In this document: one piece after another, positions 34,462 through 45,568 of the stretch
Layout: each line of letters opens with the position of its first letter
How positions within the stretch are numbered: the first letter of the stretch is position 1
Source of the DNA: Mycteria americana
Taxonomy: Eukaryota; Chordata; Aves; Ciconiiformes; Ciconiidae
NCBI RefSeq assembly: GCF_035582795.1
Contig: NC_134366.1
Location: 9,612,328-9,676,327 of the forward strand
Reading direction: 5' to 3'
DNA: 64,000 nucleotides
Notes under the pieces: model-generated
Databases searched by the model: none
Seen by the model: the letters and a program-made list of their open reading frames with translations, nothing else
Told to the model about the DNA's origin: nothing
Position numbers and translations under genes: made by a program

Positions 34462-35610
34462 GCAGTGCTGCACCCAGCCCAGGCAGTGCTGCACCCACCC
34501 CAGGCAATGCTGCATCCACCCCAGGCAGTGCTGCACCCACCCCAGACAGTGCTGCACCCACCCCAGACGGTGCTGCACCCACCCCAGGCAGTGCTGCACC
34601 CACCCCAGATGGTGCTGCACCCACCCCAGACGGTGCTGCACCCACCCCAGGCAGTGCTGCACCCACCCCAGACGGTGCTGCACCCACCCCAGGCAGGGCT
34701 GCACCCACCCCAGACGGTGCTGCACCCACCCCAGGCAGTGCTGCACCCACCCCAGGCAGTGCTGCACCCACCCCAGGCAGGGCTGCACCCACCCCAGACG
34801 GTGCTGCACCCACCCCAGGCAGTGCTGCACCCACCCCAGACGGTGCTGCACCCACCGCAGGCAGTGCTGCACCCACCCCAGGCAGTGCTGCATCCACCCC
34901 AGGCAGTGCTGCACCCACCGCAGGCAGTGCTGCACCCACCCCAGACGGTGCTGCACCCACCCCAGGCAGTGCTGCACCCACCCCAGACGGTGCTGCACCC
35001 ACCCCAGGCAGTGCTGCACCCACCCCAGACGGTGCTGCACCCACCCCAGGCAGTGCTGCACCCACCCCAGACGGTGCTGCACCCACCCCAGGCAGTGCTG
35101 CACCTACCCCAGACGGTGCTGCACCCACCCCAGACGGTGCTGCACCCACCGCAGGCAGTGCTGCACCCACCCCAGGCAGTGCTGCATCCACCCCAGGCAG
35201 TGCTGCACCCACCGCAGGCAGTGCTGCACCCACCCCAGACGGTGCTGCACCCACCCCAGGCAGTGCTGCACCCACCCCAGACGGTGCTGCACCCACTGCA
35301 GGCAGTGCTGCACCCACCCCAGACGGTGCTGCACCCACCCCAGGCAGTGCTGCACCCACCCCAGGCAGTGCTGCACCCACCCCAGACGGTGCTGCACCCA
35401 CCCCAGGCAGTGCTGCACCCACCCCAGACGGTGCTGCACCCACCCCAGGCAGTGCTGCACCTACCCCAGACGGTGCTGCACCCACCCCAGGCAGGGCTGC
35501 ACCCACCCCAGGCAGTGCTGCACCCACCGCAGGCAGTGCTGCACCCACCCCAGACGGTGCTGCACCCACCCCAGGCAGTGCTGCACCCACTGCAGGTGGT
35601 GCTGCACCCA
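34462..35610. repeat. 21-bp minisatellite, about 55 units
   Basis: The unit is GTGCTGCACCCACCCCAGRCRG, read as 21 bp with two main variants ending CAGGCA or CAGACG. About 55 copies run head to tail over 1.15 kb. Shared rare variants recur 294 bp apart (CATCCACC at 34891 and 35185; CCCACTGCA at 35291 and 35585), exactly 14 units, and CACCTACC at 35101 and 35458 is 17 units apart. So blocks of units were themselves duplicated. Because 21 is a multiple of three and the unit lacks stops in several frames, long frames of 270-550 codons appear on both strands; these are not genes. The C-rich strand's complement has GGGGTGGG in each unit. Confidence 0.97.
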
Positions 35611-38600
35611 GATGGGGCCAGGCAATGCTGCCCAGTGCCAGCGGCACCCCAGTGCCATCCTCCCAGGACACAAGCCAGTCTGACCGTGCCCTCCTCGGCC
35701 ACCCCGTGCCATGTCCTGCTCATGCCCAAGCACCCCGGTGCCTGCCTGGTGGCTGCCGTGTCCTGCCATGTATGCTCCAGCTGCACATGTGTGTGCCCTG
35801 CCCCAAAAATCACCCCCTGGCATGGAGCAGACATGTGCTGTGGGGCCACACTTCCCCCCCGAGCCAGAGCCCACTCTGATGTCCAGCCAGAGACACCAGC
35901 AAGCCTCGGCTGAACAAATATCCCCCTCCCCACACGAGTGGTCCTGGACACTTTGAATTTCTCCTTGCTCCTAAGGTCCACCCTGATAATTTACTGTTTC
36001 CATGTTTTTTGGGGGTTTTTAATGAATTTTGAACAAGATGGGACTGTCTTGTTCTTCTGGAGCTGCACAGCACCATGGTGGCTGGGAACAAGGGCCAGGC
36101 ATTGATGGGAGAAATGGCCAGAGTGGTCAGAAATGGTCGGAATAGTCTTCTGGGAAACACCATGGGCAGGGGGACAACTGGCAGATGAAGGGATCTGTAA
36201 ATGCTGATGTCTGGATGCGGGCATCTACATGAATTTAGGCACTGGGTTGCCCATATGGAGCCCCACTCGACCTCCAGCTGCTGGTTCAGAAGAGCGTTAG
36301 TCTTTTGTATGCCCTTGGTGACATCTACCATCACCACGTGGGTGTCCCAGTCACCATTCCAGTGCACCAGTCTCTGCTAACCACCGCTGCAGCTTGTGCA
36401 TTTTGCTTGCACGTAGGCCCCGACGCAGAGACACCAGGCTAAGTCCTGCCCAGTGTGTCTGCGGCTTTGACGAAAGTCTGAGCAACATTTCCTCCAGCTC
36501 CAGCAGCAGCCAGGGAGCAGATGAATCATTTTATTGACGAGCGCAGTGATCCCCGTCAGCAGAGACATGCGTCTGGAGCACCGTGATGCTGAGCAGTGTG
36601 AGCAGCTTATTACTGAGCATCTGCTGGCTCGGACCTGGTGTGCCACCTTCTCCTGTGCAAGGATGAGCACAGGGACATCCTTTGCTGGCACCTGGGGCTG
36701 AAACAGGCTGCTCAGAGGTGGGTGGGAGAAACCCTCACCTCCCATGAATTGTGCGTTGGGGTTTGCTGGTGAAGTCCACACTATTTCTCCCTTGGGTTTG
36801 GTTATTTGCAGAGACCCTGCTGCCCTACGCCCATCCCTATCCCACAGGCAGCAGAGCAATGCCAGCACTGCCGCAATGGCAAAGACCACCTTTCTGCGGG
36901 TATATCATGTTCTCACAGTGCCAAAGCACCCATTAATTTCCAACCCTGCTCATCAAATGTTCATTTCCAAGGAGAAAGCTGGGACCGTGCTTGGCTTTGG
37001 GCTTGTTGAGCTTTGGGTGGTGGGCACAGGCTGCTCCCCCCCACCAGCAGCATTTTGCATTACTCATTAAGGGAAGCTGGCACTTGGCTTTGCCGTCAGC
37101 AGAGATTTGTAAGCCTGATTATATTCCTAAGCATATGTTTGGAAATGAGTAGCAGTGGAATTCTCTGAAGTCAGTGGAATTGCTCTGATTGAAAATCTCA
37201 AGTCAAGAGCAGGGAAGCCTGGCTCCGGGTCTGAGCTCCCGCTAGGAAGAGCCACAGGCAGCGAGTAACAGCTTTGGGCTCTGCCCCCTCGGGGGAGAAG
37301 TTGAACAGAAACCAGAACAAACATCTTTGTCATGGAAATCCCATAATATCACAGAAGTGTTTGTGTTGGCATTTTTTAAGTGCATAAACGATGAACCAAA
37401 TTGCCTGGGTGGGCAGGTAGTGCCTGGTACCTTTTCCAGGCTATTTTATATGGTTTGGAGGATAATCCTATAGGGAAGGGTAAGCTCGTTGAACTCAGGA
37501 CGCACCAGATATTCCCACCAGCGGGCGCTTGGTTTTGAGTGGTGGAACAAAAGCGGCCAAGGCTGAGCAGCAGCAGCGAAAGGTTCGAATCGCCTTGCAA
37601 GGTTCAGCCCTTCGTGTCGCTGGGCTCAGCCATTGCAAAAACAAATCTCTCTGAATGGGAGCCACAGTTTCATTCCCAAACCAAATGGTTCCCGAGAGCA
37701 CATCTCTTATTTTGGGACAGCACCACTTCCCTGGAGTCAGCCAAATTGCCTGGCACAAAAGTGCTGTGGTAGAGCACTGACTCTGACTGTGAAGCTTAAA
37801 GCAGTGAGAGATTTGAAAGACTGGAAAAGCAAGCGGGTCCTTTGGTTGCTCCACGTTAGAAGTAGTGGGAGATGAACGCCATAAAACATTGCCTCTGCAG
37901 GGTCACAACTCTGAAGCAGTCACGCATACACCCTCTGCATTCCTTGTCTCCAAACACACCGGCGCTCAAAGCTTGACCACAAAAAATGCTTGGAAGAAAT
38001 AAATTTGAATTGCACCCGTGCAGGTTTTCACATCAGAAGGAAGATGCTGCTCATGCAGCGAGGACCCGACCCACCGGGGCTGAGACCGGCCGCCTGGAGC
38101 AGCCACCACGCGATGCCTCCCGGAGCATCTGCCCTGGCTCTCTGCTCGCCCGCAGGGCTGGGGCTGGACCCTCTGGTGGGCGGTAAATCCCAGCCACGTG
38201 GCTGGAGTTACTCCCACTTTACACCAGCATAAGGGATGGGGGAATCAGGCTGACTTTGTGTAACTGGGACAAGAGAAAATTCTATTTAAATTCTGCACCC
38301 CGCCAGTGAATCTTGCAGCAGCCTAATTTTTCTATGAATAATGCCTTGGGCAAGGCTCGTGTGGCCCAGAAAAGGAAAAAAAGTTTGAATTTCCTCTATC
38401 TTGCTTATTTGAAACCTCATTCTAAACGGCTGGTAAATCTTGTGAGGTTTGGCCCGCTGGTGGCCAAATCAGGGCTGCGATGCTGGAGAGGGCACCCAGA
38501 CGGGGAGCACCAGCACCCGTCGAAGCAAGGAGGGCACGGATACAGGGAGTCAAACACTTGTGCGATTAAGCCAGAGAGCAAAAATAAGGGAAAAAAAAAA

Positions 38601-41600
38601 AAAAAAGAAAAATTAATTGAGTAACCTCAAATTACAAATCAATTTGAGGAAATCCCAATCTAGCTGCAGACACTCTGCGAGCAGCTAAAGCTAAATTCAT
38701 TGAGCAGACAGCTCTAATTAGCACGCAGTGCTGGCTCACTCCGCGTGGCTTTCTCCATGTCAGATGTGCTCTGTCCTGAGCCATGACACTTATCAATTTG
38801 ACCCAAAATACATCGAAGGCGGGGTGTCGATGCGTTGGGATTGTTTAGGGGCTGAAGGAAGTCAAACTCCAAATTTCTCTGCTCCACCACCTCTGTGCTG
38901 CCTTCTCCCAGCCACCCCGGGCTGGTTTCTGACCTCATTCATGCCAGTGCAAATCTGCAATAACTTCACGTTAGCCACAGGGTTTATTACAAATTGTCCT
39001 TGTGTAAAGAGACCAAAAACTGGTTTATAAAGTTGGCTTCTTTTCCCTCATTCCCATGCAAGAAACCCTTCTGCAGCCGGAGTCAGTGGGACAGCTTTCA
39101 CCTCTTAACTTAAGGAGAATTGATCCCAATTCACACCAATGGAAGCAAGGGGCAAACCCATTTCCTCCATAATAGCAGCGTTGCTTTGGTGGTGCAGGAT
39201 TTAGCCCTTTAGATTGAGTGAGGATTGAACTTTTTTGGGGGAGGGAGCCAAGATGAATACCAAGGACCCCACCGCAGCAAGGCATGTCTAGTTAATGGAA
39301 GAAGGGGATGAAACACAGCACCAAAAAAACCCGCCTCTTTCAGCTTTAGTGAAAGATGTGACCTCATTCTTTTCCTGAGGCCGTAGAGATATGTGGCATT
39401 TTCCTTGCAGAGAAGTGTATTTTTCCTTCGGGAAAGGCTGAAAGACTATTTGGGTAGCATATTATTTTAGACATATTTTGCATTCCTGCTCTCCCCAAGA
39501 GAAGGAAGCTGCTTTCTCCCACTTCTGCAACACTCCTTTATTCCCGTATACCAAACCACGTTTGATCAAACACATGGGACTAGATCCTTGGCTAATGCAG
39601 ACACAAGCATCCATAAAGCTGTGCTGATTTACACCTGGAGTTTTACACCTCCATCACTAATTTCTGATTTTTCTATAATACTCATCTTAAACCCCATCCT
39701 TCCTCAAGCCTTTTCTCCTTTTTTAACCTGATGTCTTCCACCAGGAGACATTTTCTGAGCTCTCCATTGTATCCTCTTGCCGATATCTGGAGCCCAAATC
39801 ACATTTAGCTCTGTTTGCGTAGTGCAGGGCAATGTATTGGGAAAATGTAGGTAATATTGTCACGGTCTCATACTTCTTGGGCTGCACTACCGTAAGGAGA
39901 GCTTGAAATCTTCCCGCTGTATTGAAAACATCACTGTAGTGGTAGCAGTTATTGCTCTTCCTTATTGAAGCATTTAAATGAGGCAACGTTTGTGGGGAGA
40001 AATAGTACCTTTCATTAGATTAATTGGGGTAATTGCATACAGCAGATAGTCTTTGGGGTCTGCAGCTTTCAGATCTGAAGGAAAGCATGGGTGCAATGCA
40101 CCTCATTTACCTTTCCAGCTATAATACAACCTCATCTACCTTTCCAGGTGTAATAAAAGGTATTCCCCTACCTACAATCACCATCCCTGGGAAGCCTTTC
40201 GCTCACTGGTTGTGCCGGGGTTGCTACTGCGACTCAGTTGAGAGCAGATGGCGGGGATGCATTGCCCAAGTGTGGCCGTGGGCAATGTCACGCTTGAGTC
40301 TGTCACTCGGGCTGCCCTTACAGCCGTGAAGAGAGGTGGGTGCTTCTAGGGGGTGAAGCCCCTCCCCAAAAGCACCGCAAGCAGATGACTCCTCAGAAAT
40401 ACTGTTTTCAGTCCAGCAACTGGGAATGCTTCAGGTGAGGGGCTCCCCTGCAAATGTCCTGGGTGAAGGGGTGAGCTCCATCCCCAGTCTCCCCTTGCCC
40501 TGGTGAAGGGGTTGGGAAGGCACCCAGGAGCCAGTGTGTCCATCCCATGGTTGCCCCTACAGCTCCCAAGGAAGCCACCTGCACCGAAAGCTGCCCTTAG
40601 AAGCCAGGTACAGCTCAAGCAATTTCAGGATGGGGCCCAAGCAAGCAGTGACGGCTCGTGAAGCCATCAGTCCCTTTTTCCTACCCAGGAAAAGTCATAC
40701 AGGCTTCCCCAGAGAACCGCAAGCTTTCTGTCGACCCCATATCTCTCAGGGTATATGCTGCTGTTCCATTCCCCAAACGCCGTTGCAATCATTTTTGCCC
40801 AGATTTATTTCATTTCAGTAACGTCTCTTGGGTTTCATTCTATTAAATTGTTTGGACATTGGAAAGTGGTATTCACCCCACTTAGCTGTAGCTCTCTCCA
40901 GTATAGCTCTCTCCAGTATATCTCTCCACATGTCTCCATGTGGGCTTGTCACCCTGATCCTCTGCAGGGTCGGTGGAGAGAAACAAGCCCTTTTGGTGTC
41001 AACTCAGATACCTGCAGGGAAATGAGAAGCACTGCAAGATTCATGCCACCGAGAAGACAGCCCAGGGTAACCGGTTCCAGTGTATATGATAACATGTGAT
41101 GAGATTAATCCCAGCTCACGTATTTAACTTCCTATGTTGGGTATTTTATTCCTCTATAATTTTTGGAGTGACAATTATAAAGCCAACTTAAGCAAGTGAA
41201 GTTAAATCATGGAAAAAGCTGGACGAAGTAGAGGAGACCCTAAATTCAGGCTGTTTGGAAATTTTCAGTGCTGTGTCTGGATATACCCTACTGGCCTCCT
41301 TTAAGCTGAATTATGGAAGAATGTTCCCAGCTTTCTTTTCCTAAAAGCCATGTATTGGGGAGAAAAATGCAAAAATCAATGATGGCTCTCAAATGTAAAC
41401 AAGCAGGGATCAGCCTTGGACATGGGCGTGCACAAACCCCTTTGCTACATGAACCTTGTGTCTCAGAACTGTGCTCAGCAATGAGGCGTGTTTTGGAAAT
41501 AGGAAAGAATGAAGCCGGATGTTATTCCTCTTGGAAGTAAGGGCAATGGGGAGAGGATTTTACCTGTTTAGAAAGAAGAATGTCAGGATTTTACCCTGAC

Positions 41601-42360
41601 ATTTCTGTATACATTGCAATGTCTTTTCAAAGAAGTCGTGTTACCGGGTGGTCTGACTTGTGTTCCCTGTATTGGCATGTACCACATTTGGCTCCAACAG
41701 CAACAGTGGAATTGCTGGGGGATGGGTCTTTTTTTAAGACAATTTCTTTTTTTTCAAATATTTTTGAAGTGCGGCTTGTATTAAACTGGGTAATAATTAG
41801 ACAGTGAAAATGCTCCTATGTAATGCTTAGATTATTACAAGTGCCTGAGGCAATTCTTCAAGGTTTATAACAGACATAGAAATCAATGTTTAATGTCAAA
41901 AGTGATCCTGGAAGGTGTTTATTGAGAGTTATTTTTTAATATAAAGTGTAAAGATTAGAAAAATGCTTTTATTCTTAGTTTTACTGCTACTGGTGACTGG
42001 GGGAAAGGTGTGGTATCATCAGGGAAAAGTATTACCATAAAGTCTTCTTTTGAGATTCTTCGTCCAAAATACCAGTTAAAACCAAAACAAATCAGTATAT
42101 TTAAAGTCAATATTCCCCTGGTTACTCTTACATTACACTGATTTCTTACAGCTGCTATAAACAAGCACTAGATACTTTCATCAGTAAAGCTTCATTACTG
42201 AGCCCTCTGAGAATCTGGCCTTTCAAGAGAAATTTTCTGCAGTTTTGGGCTTACACCCGTTAAAAAATCTTGTTGTACAACAACATGGTATGAAGACTGG
42301 TTTCCAGCTGCTAGAATAATACACTCAGGAGAGCAGGGACAGCAAAGCTGCTCCATCATC
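35611..42360. other. Intergenic, no gene recognised
   Basis: Unique sequence without recognised coding families. Items seen are an A15-type run at 38591-38606, a 9-bp-arm palindrome at 38625-38649, an AT-rich TAAT-bearing patch at 39960-40050 (ATTAGATTAATTGGGGTAATTGC) and a short direct repeat of CTCTCCAGTATA near 40893-40925. Frames of 60-170 codons are unsupported. Confidence 0.55.
38625..38649. repeat. Perfect 9-bp inverted repeat with 7-bp spacer
   Basis: CCTCAAATT at 38625-38633 is matched by AATTTGAGG at 38641-38649. It lies in an AT-rich patch with TTAATTGAG just upstream and CTAATTAGC at about 38713. It may be a paired homeodomain/nuclear-factor site. Confidence 0.6.
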
Positions 42361-42365
42361 GTCTG

Positions 42366-42563
42366 CCATCCTTCACCTTCCTCTTCCACCCTTCGCCCTC
42401 CTCTTCCACCCTTCACCTTTCTCTTCCATGTTTCACCCTCCTCTTCCAGCCTTCACCCTCCTCTTCCACCCTTCGCCCTCCTCTTCCACGCTTTGCCCTC
42501 CTCATCCACGCTTCACGCTCCTTTTCCACCTTTCACCCTCCTCTTCCATGCCTCACCCACCTT
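42366..42563. repeat. 20-bp pyrimidine minisatellite, about 10 units
   Basis: The consensus unit CTCTTCCACCCTTCACCCTC repeats about ten times in register with a 20-bp period, with substitutions in most copies. The opposite strand is an almost pure purine tract. Confidence 0.92.
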
Positions 42564-43269
42564 GCCTGAGGTGGAGAAGGGGGGACACCTGTCAGGGCAT
42601 GGGTCCATCCCCACGTCCTTCACACCATCTCACAGCCACACAGCACTGACCCCGCAGCATACAGCACCCCTTCTCTCAGGTTCCATCCCCACGTGATGTC
42701 CTTTGCAGCCCTATGATATCTTCTGGAAAACCTGGGGAGACGATGCAGCCTGCTCTTCCAATCCCCTCTCCGATCATGATGTTCATCCACCTAGAGGCTT
42801 GGAGGGCACTGTGACTTCCTCAAATTTGGAAGAGGCAGTGCAAGAGCGGGTAGGCAGCCACTGGGTTCCCCCACAGGCAGCACCTCTGGGTGTCCCCATG
42901 CCACCACAGGCACTGTGTGCCTCCCTCGGCGGCGGCCAAATCCTGCATCCTTACGTCGGCAACCTCTGAGGTTACAGAGATCGTGCCTGCCAAGGACCGC
43001 ATAACCACACCTTTGCCTAAAGTTTTGGTAACTTGAAAATGAGCTATAAAAGTGAACAAAAGTATTAGGGGATTAATCAGCATACCCTGTGGATGTGAAC
43101 ACAACTAATAATAGGAGCTGATGGGCACTAGTAGGAGATGTATAAAATATTAAACCTACATTTAAAAAATATATTGGGCCAACCCTTGAAACCCACTGTG
43201 TTTCAACAGGATCAGTCCAAATCACATCAAGGCAGCGAAAGCCGGATGTGGCCTGGGCTGTTTATCTAC

Positions 43270-43520
43270 CTCCCATCGTGTTTCACAGCAAAATCCCAAA
43301 TGGTAATCTTGCTTTGCAGTTGTTTTTTTAAGCTCACTGTGCTAAAATATCGTCTTTTTCTGATCTTCAAGGACTTTTGATTATCAATTATACACACACT
43401 TTTTGGTATAAAATGCTGCAATATTAATGGGGAAAGCCTGAACACTAAACCTAATGTAATAATGACTTATTACAGAAGGAAAGATATATTTTTCACTAAA
43501 TTATGCCAATGAAGTACTGA
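43270..43520. promoter_or_regulatory. Candidate regulatory block, AT-rich
   Basis: The words GATTATCAATTATAC, GCAATATTAATGG and GTAATAATGACTTATTAC (a near-palindrome at about 43457-43474) cluster in unique non-coding DNA. Assignment is speculative. Confidence 0.25.
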
Positions 43521-45253
43521 AGCCAGTTTGCTTCTCGTGGTACCTTTGTCATAAATCCAACAGGCAATTAGAGCATTTTAAATCTTGCCTGGAGTAACTT
43601 CTTGATTTACAGATTTTCCTGCACAGCTATGAAGAGCTGAATTGGTTTTAAAATTCTCCAGTGAGACTGTGAGAACACTCATTTTTGTCAAATACGTCGA
43701 TCTCCTTTTATGACCCTGTGCGGAGTTTGGATGTTCAACATCTTTGACAATCGGGCCACTCTGTACCCTTACGTGTGGAGTTAGATGTCCAACTGTGGAC
43801 ACCAGCGCGTCTGAAGAGCTGCTGTTCTCGTTTGCTTCTCAGCCAGACCCGTCTGCTTCCAAAGTCTGTAGAAGCAAAGATTGAGAAATGGCTTCAGAAT
43901 TTGGCCATCTCAAAGGCATAAACTGAGAATGGCAAGCAAGGATCGCTACAAGATGCCAACCCAGGTTTTGCCCATTTTAGGGACCAGGGATGACATTTTC
44001 CCCGGGGCAGGCAGTGTTTCCTCCCTTGTCTTTGTGCAGCATCCCCCATGGCTGGTTCCAGCAGGACTTTCTGGTGCTGCTGTGGTGCTCGCCAACAGGG
44101 ATGGTGCTGCCTGGGGGATCCCCTGCACAGACGTCCCTCCACAGCCCACTCATAACAGAGCATTTGTCTGTGACGGACAATGTTCTTCACTGCCATGGCT
44201 TATTACCTTGTCTTGCGCTCGATTCCTACAAGTATAACTTTTCCCTGTGCATTTCCAAGTTTGGATGTCTACTAACCACAAGCAGCATTTCCCTTGGACA
44301 CTTTGCCCTCGCTGCTGAAAGGCGAGGTCCAGCAGTCAGTGAGGAGCCATACGCTGAGGTCAGTAGACATTAAAGTTTGGTCCAGAGTAGAATACACCCA
44401 TATTCTTTATCTCCCTGGTACAGCATGTAATCTCTCAGTATCAGCGGGACGATGGATGTGTTTTTCATTACCCCTGTGTAGGCATAGTACCTGTGGTTTC
44501 ATCTACGTTGATTCATCTTATTCAATTAGGGAACAAAGTTTCACAGCACGATAATCTATGTGCATCTTAAAGAAGCTGGGGTGGGAAGTTTTGGCTATCC
44601 AGTGTAGACTTTGAGCCTTCTTACCTTACGGTTTCCCAACTCCATCTCCTTCCTTCTATGCTTGAATCCGTCCCTGCAGTTTTGTCTATTATGTCGCGTT
44701 ATTTTTATGGTATTCATCCCAGAGGTGTAACTGTTGAAACACCACCATTGGTGTCAGTGGGATCATTTTGAATTTCTGTGAGCGCATGGAAAAGCCTCAG
44801 GATATGAGACAATGATGCACACTGAAAAGTACCTTTCACTGGAGAGAGGAGAGTCAGCTGGAGCATTGCCAGCAAGTGCTGGAAAAAATTCATCCTGGGC
44901 AGGGCTGGGCGCTGGGTTCCTACTGCTCCCCTGCCTGAGGGACAGGAGAAGGAGGGAATCTGCTGGGAGCCAGGACCAAGAGAGATATTAAAGGCAGCTG
45001 AAGCCCCTGCAGCTCCAGTTTGCTTCAACAGCAGAACCACTCTGTGCTTTCTTTGGTGCCTCCCGCCGTGCCAGCATGGAGACACCTGCACGTGGACACC
45101 GGGGACTGCGTAACACCAGCCGTCCCCTTGCTGCCAAGCCAGAATTGACGTGCAGGAGGATGGAGGTCCACCTCCGCTGGCTCCCCTTGCCCACAGCGAG
45201 CCGTGCCAGCCCCGTCCGCCGCAGGATCGCTGCTGCCTGCGCCTGGCGGTGCA

Positions 45254-45568
45254 CGCGCCTGCGCTACGTCACTTTTTGAAGATGGCAGAAAACTGACGGA
45301 TCAAAAGTTTAGCCCGGAGGCTGCTGTCAGTTTGCTCAAATAAATAACTTCATACAGTTTTCAGAAATCGGTGGGATCTCCGTGGGCAGGAGGGAAACAC
45401 AAATAAACAGGACAGTTTTTCTGCAGAGAAAGGCTGGCTCCTGTCCCCTGGCCTCCCAGCTGGGTGTAGATGGGGAAAAGGAAGGGTTGTGGGGCTGGGA
45501 AGGAGGGGAAAGCGATGGGGCGGCTCTGGAGCCACAGCCTCTGCTTCCCCAGCACTGGGCTGGAGCAG
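45254..45568 (+). promoter_or_regulatory. Possible unannotated promoter and first exon
   Basis: In 33 bp there are an NRF1-like CGCGCCTGCGC (45254-45264), a CRE-like TACGTCAC (45265-45272) and a YY1-type AAGATGGC (45279-45286). This trio is typical of CpG promoters with the start at or near the YY1 site. A strong splice donor, CAG followed by GTAAGC, is at 45569, so a non-coding or short coding exon of about 280 bp is possible. No homology is recognised and transcription is unproven. Confidence 0.25.

Noticed and set aside
34462..35610. CRISPR-like array of regular repeats
   Set aside because: Units are contiguous with no unique spacers, and the genome is eukaryotic.
34238..35981. Several open frames of 270-550 codons on both strands with CCTHPRQ-, VLHPPQA- or GVGAALP-type repeats
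   Set aside because: They are the 21-bp tandem repeat read in different frames. All have the same period and none has a domain or supporting exon structure.
41583..41603. TGTCAGG/CCTGACA palindrome
   Set aside because: Seven-base arms with a 7-bp spacer are expected by chance in 64 kb and there is no context to support a function.
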